From positions 17,310-81,309 of the forward strand of contig JAWLGR010000022.1 in NCBI GenBank assembly GCA_041684965.1: a stretch of DNA of 64,000 nt. The letters are read 5' to 3'. The position numbers and the translations under genes were made by a program. The notes under the pieces were generated by a model that had not been told where the DNA came from, did no database searches, and saw only the letters and a program-made list of their open reading frames with translations. Shown here piece by piece: positions 46,871-56,128 of this stretch. This DNA comes from Mariniphaga sp041684965 (lineage in GTDB: Bacteria > Bacteroidota > Bacteroidia > Bacteroidales > Prolixibacteraceae). Positions within the stretch are counted from its first letter, which is position 1; the number at the start of each line of letters is the position of its first letter.

Positions 46871-48211
46871 TCAAACTTTATCAGGTATTACATACGGTGC
46901 CCGGTATTTACGTGTAAGCATCTTATTCGCTTCCTTGTCATTAACAAATTTTTCTGTAGCAGGATTAAAGGTCAGCACCCGTTCAAGGCGGTATGCAATG
47001 TTGCCAAGATGGGCAAGGGCTGAAGACAGATGTGCTGTTTCAACCGGTCCGTTCAGAATTGATTTATCGTGTTTGCGCACTGCTTCAATGAAATTGGCAA
47101 AATGACCGTCGGTACCACCGGCTCCCCTGTCAACGCCTGATGCCTCTTTTGCTCCGTCATCTCCCGACTTGCCAGGTTCCCTGTTCTGACCCATGTAAGT
47201 TTGGTATTTGCTGTAACCATCAACAACCAGTATACCCTTTTCACCGTAGAAAATGTTTCCTACCGTTACTCCCTGTTCGGTATTGGTAGCCCAGGGGCGT
47301 ACTTCAAACTGTATGATTTTATTTTCATCGGGATAATGGTAAACGGAAGTTAAAACTTCAGGAACCTCCTTGGCATCGTCCCAAAGAAACTTACCTCCCA
47401 TGGAAGTGATTTTTGTAGGAAGTCCTACATCAAGGCCCCACATGCACATATCGGTTTCATGAATTCCCTGGTTGCCCACATCGCCGTTGCCATATTCCCA
47501 GTTCCAGTGCCAGTTGTAGTGAACCAGATTGCGACTGAACGGACGCTTTTCAGCAGGCCCTGTCCATAAATCATAATCCAGTCCTTCAGGTACCGGTTCA
47601 ACCGGATGATTCCCGATACTTGGCCTCCAGCGGAAAACAAGACCGCGTGCCATATAAACCCTGCCAATGTAACCATCGCGCATCAGCTTGACTGCCTCAT
47701 TTATTGCAGGCGAACTTCTTAACTGCACCCCGTGCTGAACAATCCGGTCGTACTTGTTGGCAGCCTCCACCATCTTCCTGCCTTCCCACACATTATGTGA
47801 ACCGGGTTTTTCCACAAAAACATCTTTTCCTGCCTGGCAGGCCCAGATTACCGATAGCGCATGCCAGTGATTGGGTGAAGCAATACTCACTACATCAATC
47901 TCCTTGTCATCCATTACCCGGCGGAGATCCTGCACCAGGGCCACATCTTTTCCGTATTCTTCCTTAAAAGCTTTTTGCCGGTCCCTCAATATGTTCATAT
48001 CCGGATCACACAAGGTGGTAACCTGAACATTTTTCTGTACCATTAAACTGGAGACATGGTTTTTGCCACGTCCGTTCAACCCCAGAACTGCGGCATTGAT
48101 ACGGTCATTGGCACCAAAGGCATGTGCTGGAATAATGGTTGGAACAGTAAGTACTGCAGCAGCTGCAGCGGTTTGCTTGATGAACTTCCTTCTTGTTTGT
48201 CTATTACTCAT
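46871..48211 (-). CDS. Tat-exported Gfo/Idh/MocA family oxidoreductase
   Basis: From the ATG at 48211 the protein has 446 residues, with a twin-arginine signal (TRRKFIKQTAAAAAV, from residue 6). The Rossmann motif is VLGLNGRGKNH (42-52), SPNHWHALSVIWA is at 112-124, and EKP at 134-136. NWHWNWEYGNGDVGNQG is shared in pattern with the gene at 20987, its closest relative in this window. It is a probable periplasmic NAD(P)-dependent sugar or glycoside oxidoreductase; the substrate is unknown. A further upstream ATG (48265) would put 18 hydrophobic residues before the Tat motif and is unlikely. Confidence 0.9.
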   Translation of the reverse strand: MSNRQTRRKFIKQTAAAAAVLTVPTIIPAHAFGANDRINAAVLGLNGRGKNHVSSLMVQKNVQVTTLCDPDMNILRDRQKAFKEEYGKDVALVQDLRRVMDDKEIDVVSIASPNHWHALSVIWACQAGKDVFVEKPGSHNVWEGRKMVEAANKYDRIVQHGVQLRSSPAINEAVKLMRDGYIGRVYMARGLVFRWRPSIGNHPVEPVPEGLDYDLWTGPAEKRPFSRNLVHYNWHWNWEYGNGDVGNQGIHETDMCMWGLDVGLPTKITSMGGKFLWDDAKEVPEVLTSVYHYPDENKIIQFEVRPWATNTEQGVTVGNIFYGEKGILVVDGYSKYQTYMGQNREPGKSGDDGAKEASGVDRGAGGTDGHFANFIEAVRKHDKSILNGPVETAHLSSALAHLGNIAYRLERVLTFNPATEKFVNDKEANKMLTRKYRAPYVIPDKV

Positions 48212-48435
48212 GATAAATTGGTTTGAATCAGGAATTAAAAGTAGAAAAAAAAGTTTGTAATGCATGGATATATATGTGAAAACTCATCATACTCCCGATT
48301 TTAAAGCTGAAAAACAAAAAATATATCCTGGCTGATTCGAAACAAGGTTAATTTAAATACTTTTTTGTCTTCTTTTTAAAACATTTTTAAGCTGCTGGTT
48401 GTTAGTTACTTTTACATATTTTAAAATCAAATATT

Positions 48436-48975
48436 ATGAAAAAAATTCTGTTCTTATTAATCGCACCGTTTATGATGATGTTGTCATCATGTGACTCACT
48501 CCAAACTGAAGAAACTTTTCAGGATGAAGCAGCTCTTAAAAAAGCCGGGATGAAAATGAATTTCCGCGCCCATCTGTCTGGTGACCAGGAGGTACCTCCT
48601 GCTGAAACAAATGCAACAGGTCAGGCTATTTTCCAATTGAGCAAAGACGGCATGTCACTCAGTTACAAACTTATTGTTGCAAACATCGAAAATGTCAGAA
48701 TGGCACACATTCACCTTGCTCCGGCAGGAGTAAACGGAGGTGTGGTTGCATGGCTGTATCCGTCTTCTGCGCCACCGGTTCTGATTGAAGGAAAAGTGAA
48801 TGGTGTACTTGCGGAAGGGGTTATTACAGAAGCGGATGTTGTCGGTGCTCTTGCCCCGGAAGATGAGCCCTTTAAAGCATTGATTGCAGCCATTAAAGCA
48901 GGAAACACCTATGTAAATGTGCATACAACAGCATATGGTGGAGGTGAAATAAGAGGTCAAATCAGCGGGAATTAG
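48436..48975 (+). CDS. CHRD-domain lipoprotein
   Basis: The 179-residue lipoprotein has a lipobox at Cys19 (LSSC). A CHRD domain covers about residues 50-178: FRAHLSGDQEVPPAETNATG at the start, MAHIHLAPAGVNGGVVAWLY in the middle and YVNVHTTAYGGGEIRGQI at the end. The domain is named from chordin and occurs in many bacterial exported proteins of unknown function. A beta-sandwich with a metal-like His pair (HIH) is likely. It is a single gene with a strong terminator, followed by the repeat array. Confidence 0.88.
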   Translation: MKKILFLLIAPFMMMLSSCDSLQTEETFQDEAALKKAGMKMNFRAHLSGDQEVPPAETNATGQAIFQLSKDGMSLSYKLIVANIENVRMAHIHLAPAGVNGGVVAWLYPSSAPPVLIEGKVNGVLAEGVITEADVVGALAPEDEPFKALIAAIKAGNTYVNVHTTAYGGGEIRGQISGN

Positions 48976-49005
48976 TTTTTGTTAGTTTAACCGGAAGGTT
49001 TCCTG

Positions 49006-49060
49006 AAAAAAATATCGCATCTGATACCGGTCCCTGGCCTGTCTTATGCGATATTTTTTT
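49006..49060 (+). terminator. Intrinsic terminator after the CHRD lipoprotein gene
   Basis: AAAAATATCGCAT pairs with ATGCGATATTTTT over 13 bp around a 25-nt loop, and a T-run follows. The array of repeats starts directly behind it. Confidence 0.8.
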
Positions 49061-49070
49061 TAGAAAAACC

Positions 49071-51345
49071 ATGAAAATGTTGGTAACGTTCCTACGGAAC
49101 TTTCAATTAACTGAGGTTAAAAATGATTCTACCCATATTTAGTCCGCAAACGGACTGTCCCGTCAGGAACAAAATATTGGTAGAAAATTATTAACGAAAT
49201 CATTCAAAAATGTCCCATCGGGCTGTCCAGTAGGGACAAAATATTGGTAGAAAGTTAATTGCGAAATCATTCCAAAAACGTCCCATCGGGACGAAATATT
49301 ATTTTTCGACATCAGTGATTTTTTTAGAAACTATGAACATGCTGGTAATATTACCTTCCCACGGAACTTTCAATTAATAAGGGTTAAATTTGACACTACC
49401 CATATNNNNNNNNNNNNNNNNNNNNNNNNNNNNNNNNNNNNNNNNNNNNNNNNNNNNNNNNNNNNNNNNNNNNNNNNNNNNNNNNNNNNNNNNNNNNNNN
49501 NNNNNTAATAAGGGTTAAATTTGACACTACCCATATTAATTCCGTCAACGGACTGTCCCGTCAGGGACAATTGGTAGAAAATTATTAACGAAATCATTCA
49601 AAAACGTCCCATCGAACTGTCCCGTAGGGACAAAATATGGGTAGAAAATTAATTGCCAAAATCATTCCTAAAAGTCCCAGCGGGACGAAATATTATTTTC
49701 CGACATCAGTGATTTTTTTAGAAACTATGAACATGCTGGTAATATTACCTTCCCACGGAACTTTCAATTAATAAGGGTTAAATTTGACACTACCCATATT
49801 AATTCCGTCAACGGACTGTCCCGTCAGGGACAATTGGTAGAAAATTATTAACGAAATCATTCAAAAATGTCCCATCGAACTGTCCCGTAGGGACAAAATA
49901 TGGGTAGAAAATTAATTGCGAAAATCATTCCTAAAAGTCCCAGCGGGACGAAATAATATAGAGGTTAATTTTAATACGACCCATATTAACCCCGTAAACG
50001 AACTGTCCCGTCAGGGACAAAATATTGGTAGAAAATTATTAACGAAATCATCAATAATGTCCCATTGGGCTGTCCCGTAGGGACAAAATATTGGTAGAAA
50101 GTTAATTGTGAAATCATTCCTAAAAGTCCCATCGGGACGAAATATTATTTTCCCGACAGCAGTGATTTTTTATAAAACCCCTATGTACATGCTGGTATCG
50201 TTCCTACGGAACTTTCAATAACAAAGGTTAAAACTTATTCTACCCATATTTAGTCCGCAAACGGACTATCCCGTCAGGGACAATTGGTAGAAAATTATTA
50301 ACGTAATCATTCAAAAATGTCCCATCGAACTGTCCCGTAGGGACAAAATATGGGTAGAAAATTAATTGCCAAAATCATTCCTAAAAGTCCCAGCGGGACG
50401 AAATATTATATTACCGGCCAGCAGTGATTTTTTATAAAACCCCTATGTACATGCTGGTATCGTTCCTACGGAACTTTCAATTAACAGAGGTTAAAAATGA
50501 TTCTACCCATATTTAGTCCGCAAACGGACTGTCCCGTAGGGACAAAATATTGGTAGAAAATTATTAACGTAATCATTCAAAAATGTCTCATCGGGCTGTC
50601 CAGTAGGGACAAAATATTGGTAGAAAGTTAATTGCGAAATCATTCCTAAAAGTCCCGGCGGGACGTAATATTATTTTCCCGACAGCAATGATTTTTTTTA
50701 GAAAAACCATACTGGTATTATTACCTTCCTACGGAACTTTAAAATAATAAAGGTTAATTTTTATACCACCCATTTTCACTCCGTAAACGAACTGTCCCGT
50801 AGGGACAAAATATGGGTAGAAAATTAATTGCGAAAATCATTCCTAAAAGTCCCATCGGGACGAAATATTATTTTCCCGACAGCAGTGATTTTTTTTAGAA
50901 AAACCATGAACATGCTGGTAACGTTCCTACGGAACTTCAACTAACAAAGGTTAAAATTGATTCTACCCATATTTAGTCCGCAAACGGACTATCCCGTCAG
51001 GGACAAAATATTGGTAGAAAGTTAATTGTGAAATCATTCAAAAACGTCCCATCGGGCTGTCCAGTAGGAACAAAATATTGGTAGAAAATTAATTGCCAAA
51101 ATCATTCCTAAAAGTCCCATCGGGACGAAATATTATTTTCCCGACAGCAATGATTTTTTTAATGCTGGTATTATTACCTTCCTACGGAACTTTCAAATAA
51201 TAAAGGTTAATTTTTATACCACCCATTTTCACTCCGTAAACGAACTGTCCCGTAGGGACAAAATATGGGTAGCATCGGGACGAAATATATTAACTCCCTA
51301 AACGAACTGTCCAGGGACAAAATATTGGTAGCGGCGGGACGAAAT
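49071..51345 (+). repeat. Tandem array of nine ~262-bp nested repeat units
   Basis: Unit starts (ATGNACATGCTGG or its remnant) are at 49071, 49333, 49727, about 49958 (head lost), 50183, 50445, 50709, 50906 and about 51162. Full units are 262-264 bp. Each has a head, a TTCCTACGGAA hairpin, a GTCCGCAAACGGAC hairpin, two ~67-bp subunits beginning GTCCCGTAGGGACAAAATAT or close to it and ending GTCCCATCGGG, and a tail CCCGACAGCAGTGATTTTTT. Unit 7 (197 bp) and unit 9 (184 bp) have lost one subunit or part of it. Units 3 and 4 are fused, probably at an AAATAATA microhomology. Heads come in two types that alternate irregularly. Units 2 and 3 are nearly identical, which implies recent duplication. 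All units point the same way. No coding gene is supported in 48976-51411, and no repeat-flanked spacers exist, so it is not CRISPR. Confidence 0.93.
49406..49505. other. Assembly gap of 100 N inside the second repeat unit
   Basis: Exactly 100 N, the conventional size for a gap of unknown length. The 31 bases before it (49375-49405) are identical to the 31 after it (49506-49536). If gap and duplicate are collapsed, unit 2 becomes 263 bp, the same as its neighbours. Confidence 0.98.
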
Positions 51346-51411
51346 TTGCTTCGGATAAAAACAACCAGCAATGGATAAAAGGATGCTCTTCATGCGAACA
51401 TAATTCCCTGT

Positions 51412-52755
51412 TTACATTAATCCTTTGAGCATCCCGTAATAATACATTGGTTTCAATCCATGCGCTTTCAGCACCCACCACATTCCACGTTCAATACCGG
51501 GATCAAGGAACGGGATGGTTGGCAACAGCTTTTTATCGTACCCAAACTCACACATCAGCACCTTGCCGTATTCGGTAACAATGGGGCACGCAGAGTAGCC
51601 GTCGTATTTCATTTCCGGCTCTTTACCCTCCATTATTGACACCAGGTTTGCTGCAGCAACCGGAGCCTGCATGCGAATTGCTGCCCCTGTTTTGCTGGTG
51701 CCCAATCCGGCAGCATCACCCAAAGCAACGATGTTTTTATACTTTGGCTGAACCAGTGTTTCATTGTCAACTTCAACCCATCCGCCATGCCTGAGATCTC
51801 CCTCACGGATAGCCAGGGGGGAATTTTTTACAAAATCGGGCGTTCCCATTGGCGGGGTAAAATGCAGAAAATCGTAATCAACAGTAATCAGTTCTTCTTT
51901 GGAACCTGCAGGCAACCGTTCCTGGGTAGGCTCTGCAAGAACCTGGAAAGTAGCTTTTTTTGCAGATGTATCTACCGAAACCAGCCGGCGTTTGTAATGT
52001 ACTGCAACATCGCGCTCATCATACAGCACCTGCAGACGATCGCCAAAAATCTTTGGCGTCATTAAATTAGTTGAGTTACAATAATAATCAAACTGAAAAC
52101 CTTCCCTGCTCTTGTGCTTTTTCAGATAATCCTCTGTCAGCAGGGTTATTTTTTTTGGAGCACCGCCACATTTAATTTTTGTATAGCTATCGGTAAAAAC
52201 CAACCGGCCCTCCTTCATGGCAGGAAGCTTCTGCAGCGCTTCGTAACATTTTGCTGACCCTTCAAAATCATAAATGGAATGAACATTCCCTTCTCCCAAC
52301 GATTCTTTTGAAATTCCTTCAATCTGGGTAAAATCTGTTATACAGCCTGGAACCAACACCAGAAAGTCGTAACCGATTCTTCCATTTTGGCCGGTTACCA
52401 CATAATTATTCTCCGGCTCCAGTTCCATCACCCTGTCTTTCACCCATTTAACACCCCGGGGCAAAATGCTTTGGGTGGGTTTTAAAAGCTCTTCAGGCTT
52501 AAAAGTCCCAGCCGCCACCATGGTGTACCCGGGCTGGTAATGGTGAACCTCGTTGGGTTCAATAATTGTAATATTATCGTATCTGAGCATATCGGTCAGG
52601 TATGCTGCCATAGTAATTCCGGCGGCGCCACCCCCTGCAATCACGATTTTGGCCTTCACTTTACTTGCCGACAAAAAGTCCCAGGCCTGATTTGAAACAA
52701 CAAGCCCACCAAGTCCCAATGCCCCGGCAGTAATGAATTTCCTCCTGTTAATCAT
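51412..52755 (-). CDS. Sulfide:quinone oxidoreductase-like flavoprotein with Tat-like signal
   Basis: The 447-residue FAD protein has a twin-arginine-like N-terminus (NRRKFITAGALGLGG). The FAD loop GGGAAG is at 41-46. HHYQPGYTMVAAG (71-83), the redox cysteine Cys196 in IKCGGAPKK and Cys390 in SACPIVTEYGKV match sulfide:quinone oxidoreductases. So does the amphipathic C-terminus (MWWVLKAHGLKPMYYYG), which anchors such enzymes to the membrane. SQR oxidises sulfide to polysulfide and passes electrons to quinone. The paired cysteines favour SQR over a type II NADH dehydrogenase. The substrate is not proven. It is monocistronic and ends close to the repeat array. Confidence 0.85.
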   Translation of the reverse strand: MINRRKFITAGALGLGGLVVSNQAWDFLSASKVKAKIVIAGGGAAGITMAAYLTDMLRYDNITIIEPNEVHHYQPGYTMVAAGTFKPEELLKPTQSILPRGVKWVKDRVMELEPENNYVVTGQNGRIGYDFLVLVPGCITDFTQIEGISKESLGEGNVHSIYDFEGSAKCYEALQKLPAMKEGRLVFTDSYTKIKCGGAPKKITLLTEDYLKKHKSREGFQFDYYCNSTNLMTPKIFGDRLQVLYDERDVAVHYKRRLVSVDTSAKKATFQVLAEPTQERLPAGSKEELITVDYDFLHFTPPMGTPDFVKNSPLAIREGDLRHGGWVEVDNETLVQPKYKNIVALGDAAGLGTSKTGAAIRMQAPVAAANLVSIMEGKEPEMKYDGYSACPIVTEYGKVLMCEFGYDKKLLPTIPFLDPGIERGMWWVLKAHGLKPMYYYGMLKGLM

Positions 52756-52947
52756 TCTTTTAAAATATTTCTAAACTGGTATGTTGTTAATGGTTTGCTT
52801 GTCAGTCAAAACAAGAATAGTAAAATCGTATCGGGATATTTATGACTTTTCTACTCTATTAGACTACTTTTACGAAAATTTAACGCACCCGGTTTTTTAT
52901 TAGTATAACGGGTAAAAAAAATATCAGGAAAATTTGTCTTAACAATA

Positions 52948-53718
52948 ATGAAAGCAATGGATAAAGTGATTGGAATAATGGGAGCAATGCCTGAAGAAAT
53001 TGAGGGAGTGGTTGCATTGCTTTCTGCACGCAAAGAGTATTCAACAGGTAAACGAACCTATTTCACAGGCAGCATAAACGGCATCAACACAGTGGTGGTC
53101 TTTTCACGTTGGGGGAAAGTGGCAGCAGCAGCTACGGCAGCAACATTAATCCATAAATTTAATGTTACCGGATTGCTGTTCACAGGAGTTGCCGGTGCCA
53201 TCCATCCCGATTTGCGCACAGGCGATGTTGTTGTTGCAAAAAGACTGGTACAGCACGATCTGGATGCCCGCCCTTTCATTAAACAATTTGAAATTCCATT
53301 GCTAAACAAAATATTTGTTGAGGCCGATTCGAAACTGGCAGCCCTTGCAGAGAATGCTGTATTGAAGTTGCTCGGGAACGGAAACCTGCATAAAATAATT
53401 GGCAGGGAAGATATAATGGAGTTTAATCTCTCGAAACCAAAAATCTATACAGGTGATATTGCCAGCGGCGATCGGTTTTTTTACGAAACCAGTCAGAAGA
53501 AAATGTTGCAATTGGTTTTACCAGATATTTTATGTGTGGAAATGGAGGGTGCAGCTGTAGCCCAGGTTTGTTATGAGAGTGATACTCCCTTTGCTGTTGT
53601 CAGGACCATCTCAGATGAAGCCGATGAACATTCGCCGGTGAATTTTACAGCTTTTGTAAAAAAAATTGCCAGTACCTATTCTGCTGAAATTATTAAAAGT
53701 ATTTTCAGCCAGTTGTAA
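52948..53718 (+). CDS. mtnN: 5'-methylthioadenosine/S-adenosylhomocysteine nucleosidase
   Basis: The 256-residue cytosolic enzyme cleaves the glycosidic bond of MTA and SAH, recycling products of SAM-dependent reactions. GIMGAMPEEIEGV at the N-terminus carries the catalytic Glu region. FTGVAGAIHPDLRTGDVVVA, the ribose-binding EMEGAAVAQVC and VRTISDEAD (catalytic Asp) are all present. Starts at 52948 or 52957 are both possible. It is about 25 residues longer than E. coli Pfs, mainly in the middle. It is monocistronic. Confidence 0.93.
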   Translation: MKAMDKVIGIMGAMPEEIEGVVALLSARKEYSTGKRTYFTGSINGINTVVVFSRWGKVAAAATAATLIHKFNVTGLLFTGVAGAIHPDLRTGDVVVAKRLVQHDLDARPFIKQFEIPLLNKIFVEADSKLAALAENAVLKLLGNGNLHKIIGREDIMEFNLSKPKIYTGDIASGDRFFYETSQKKMLQLVLPDILCVEMEGAAVAQVCYESDTPFAVVRTISDEADEHSPVNFTAFVKKIASTYSAEIIKSIFSQL

Positions 53719-53834
53719 CTTCTGTATCAACAGGTTGAATTCTGTTTTCACCTGTTTCACAGAAATCTTTCTCATTAAAACCGGAAACTACCCACCGTTA
53801 GGATTGTTATTGAAAAAAATATAACACCACAAGT

Positions 53835-54953
53835 ATGAAGTTGAAAAATTTTCATTTTTCAGCCCTGTTTATCCTGTTCACAAATATCTTATTTGTAGCA
53901 GAAGCCTACTCTCAATCTTACCCGCGTACGATGAATCCGGCTTATACGCAGACAAAATTATTTGAGGATTTCAGCTCCGGTGATTTAAACCGGACTACGT
54001 GGCAGGTGGTTTCGGATTTTAAAAAGGACAACCTGTATATTTTTACTGACAGCTCAGCTACTGTAAAGCAAAACAACAACAACCTCGAATTGTCTATGCT
54101 CAGGCACCCGGGATACTCTGCCACAGTGTGGTCACCCAACGGGGATACCCTGATTTCTGCCCGTTTTATTGCAGGAGAGGTTATGACAATTGATGATTAC
54201 TCATACGGCATTTTTGAATGCAATGCAACATTTGCACCGGGGAGAGGGTCTTTCCCTGCTTTCTGGCTTTACAACGATACCATGTGCTTTGAGTCAGAAC
54301 GGCCTGAAATTGATATTGTGGAGCTCAAAGTTAACCGCCGGAAGCCAACCCTCGATAACAACATCTGGTATTACCCGGTGGATTGTCAGCCACATACATC
54401 ACATGAATTTACAAGACACCCGTTTTCGTGGGGCGGCACCCATACCTTTAAAGGAATCTGGACCCCTGAAAAAATTGAATTTTGGGTTGACAACACCTTA
54501 TTAAAGGAAGTATACAACAACGGGCAACATTGGTATCCGCGGCTCAGACAGCATGTAATCCTGAGCCAGCAGATAATACGTTATGGCCGCTGTTTCCCTG
54601 ATTCGGCAAAAATAGAAACTCCCCAGACTTCCCGGTTTCACTGGGTAAAGGTCAAAGAGTTCTTTCTTGCGCCGGAAATCTTCTGTCCCGGTAACATTAC
54701 AACATCTGTTATTGCTACGTTGGATGTTGACAATGCAGCCTCTGAAATCACGTGGGAACTTACTCCCGAACGATTGTTTGCCGGAGCAACATACGGCAGA
54801 GGCATTAATGCTGTTATAAACCCTGCAACCAGTCTTCACGGGAAAGGAAGATTGATTTACCGGTTTAAAATGCCTTCAGGGGAAACTTTTTTTGCAGAAA
54901 AAAAGATTATACTTAACGGACTTTATGAAATAACAGACCGGCAGGTCAATTAA
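53835..54953 (+). CDS. Secreted GH16 family glycoside hydrolase
   Basis: The 372-residue protein has a signal peptide (about 1-26, ending AYSQ) and a beta-jelly-roll GH16 domain (about 40-285). The catalytic motif is EIDIVE at 158-163, with nucleophile Glu158, Asp160 and acid/base Glu163. The loop after it contains FWLYNDT upstream and NNIWYYP downstream. GH16 enzymes cut beta-1,3/1,4-glucans, agars, carrageenans or porphyrans; the motif alone does not decide the substrate. A C-terminal region (about 286-372) looks like a small beta-sandwich rather than a catalytic domain. It leads the co-directional cluster of glycan-linked genes up to 61.7 kb. Confidence 0.88.
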   Translation: MKLKNFHFSALFILFTNILFVAEAYSQSYPRTMNPAYTQTKLFEDFSSGDLNRTTWQVVSDFKKDNLYIFTDSSATVKQNNNNLELSMLRHPGYSATVWSPNGDTLISARFIAGEVMTIDDYSYGIFECNATFAPGRGSFPAFWLYNDTMCFESERPEIDIVELKVNRRKPTLDNNIWYYPVDCQPHTSHEFTRHPFSWGGTHTFKGIWTPEKIEFWVDNTLLKEVYNNGQHWYPRLRQHVILSQQIIRYGRCFPDSAKIETPQTSRFHWVKVKEFFLAPEIFCPGNITTSVIATLDVDNAASEITWELTPERLFAGATYGRGINAVINPATSLHGKGRLIYRFKMPSGETFFAEKKIILNGLYEITDRQVN

Positions 54954-55032
54954 CTGTCGCTGCAGAACCGCAGATTTAAGGTGAGGAAAAAACTGTCAAC
55001 AGGTTAATGCAAAAAAAATAAGGTGCTGCAAC

Positions 55033-55064
55033 TTGCCGAATTCTGACGGATTCTGCTAATTTTG
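55033..55064 (+). promoter_or_regulatory. Promoter of the UroD-like gene (TTG-N21-TAATTTTG)
   Basis: TTG at 55033-55035 is followed by 21 nt and TAATTTTG (55057-55064), close to the Bacteroidota consensus. The ATG of the UroD-like gene at 55088 is 23 nt downstream. It suggests this gene is not simply read through from GH16. Confidence 0.6.
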
Positions 55065-55087
55065 AAAACAAAGATCAACAGAATACT

Positions 55088-56128
55088 ATGACTAACGATC
55101 AATGGGTACAGTTGCTGGATGCCGTTCACGGACGTACACCAAATATTCCGGTTACCGGTTTCATTGTTGACAGCCCATGGATTCCCGGATGGGCTGGAGT
55201 AAGTACCCTTCAATACTATTCATCGGAAGAAATCTGGTTTAAAACCAACAAAAAAGTCATTGAAACCTTTCCCGGCATACTATTCCTGCCGGGATTCTGG
55301 TCTGAATTTGGCATGTGTACCGAACCCTCAGCTTTCGGGGCAAAACTGGTATGGAACGAATTCAGCCTCCCCCATGCCGAAAAAATTCTGCACAACGTTT
55401 CGGAAGCAGCAACACTAAAGGTAAATCCTAAAACGGATGGCCTTCTCCCCCTGGTAATTCAACGGCTGCTGAACTATAAAAAGCCCATGCAGGAAATGAA
55501 CCATGAAGTAAAGTTTGCTGTAGCACGCGGCCCTTTAAACATTGCTTCATTCCTGACAGGCACGACCGAACTGATGATGGGATTTATGATGGATGCTGAA
55601 AACAGCCATAAATTGCTGGATACCATTACGCAGTTTATCATCAGCTGGATTCAGTATCAGAAAGAAGCAGTTCCATCGATCGAAGGCATCCTTTTACTGG
55701 ATGATATTGTGGGATTTGTTGGCGATAATGAGTGCAGGGAGTATGCAGTACCCTACATAAAAAAAATCTTCCGTTCCATTGATTCCAAACTGAATTTTTT
55801 CCACAACGATGCCCCGGGACTGATTTCTGCACCTTATCTGAAAGAAATGGGCGTTCACCTGTTCAACTTCAGCTTTGAGCATTCAATGAAAGAGATACGG
55901 CGGCTGGCCGGTCCCGAAGTAGCTTTAATCGGGAACCTGCCCCCCCGCGATGTACTTGCTGCTGCCACACCTGAAAAGGTATTCGAAGAAACAAGGAAAA
56001 TGGTCCGGGAATTTGGTGATAATAACCGGGTAATATGGTCGTGCGGCGGAGGAATGCCTCCCAATGTAAGTACTGAAAATATCCGGGCATTTAAAAAGGC
56101 TGTCGATGAAGAAGTATCCGGGCTTTAA
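55088..56128 (+). CDS. Uroporphyrinogen decarboxylase/methylcobamide methyltransferase fold protein
   Basis: The 346-residue cytosolic TIM-barrel protein belongs to the URO-D superfamily, which includes HemE and the zinc-dependent MtaA/CmuA/MtbA methyltransferases. LPGFWSEFGMCTEPSAFG near 67-84 and SCGGGMPPNVSTENIRAF near 318-335 match the methyltransferase-like branch rather than HemE. MtaA binds zinc through HxC and a later Cys. Here the later Cys319 is present, but the first pair reads His239-Asn-Asp241, so any metal site would be atypical. There is no corrinoid protein or methyltransferase partner next to it. Relatives of this subgroup occur in glycan and MocA loci of Bacteroidota and Planctomycetota, with no known function. 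Promoter evidence suggests its own transcript start. Confidence 0.78.
   Translation: MTNDQWVQLLDAVHGRTPNIPVTGFIVDSPWIPGWAGVSTLQYYSSEEIWFKTNKKVIETFPGILFLPGFWSEFGMCTEPSAFGAKLVWNEFSLPHAEKILHNVSEAATLKVNPKTDGLLPLVIQRLLNYKKPMQEMNHEVKFAVARGPLNIASFLTGTTELMMGFMMDAENSHKLLDTITQFIISWIQYQKEAVPSIEGILLLDDIVGFVGDNECREYAVPYIKKIFRSIDSKLNFFHNDAPGLISAPYLKEMGVHLFNFSFEHSMKEIRRLAGPEVALIGNLPPRDVLAAATPEKVFEETRKMVREFGDNNRVIWSCGGGMPPNVSTENIRAFKKAVDEEVSGL

Noticed and set aside
49370..49597. Minus-strand open frame across the N gap
   Set aside because: Its length comes from the run of N and from duplicated repeat sequence; it is not a gene.
49071..51345. CRISPR array
   Set aside because: Units are too long, lack alternating unique spacers, and contain internal subunits and hairpins. 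No cas gene is present.
49071..51345. Insertion sequence or transposon
   Set aside because: No transposase frame is present in any unit or next to solo copies, and no terminal inverted repeats or target duplications could be identified.
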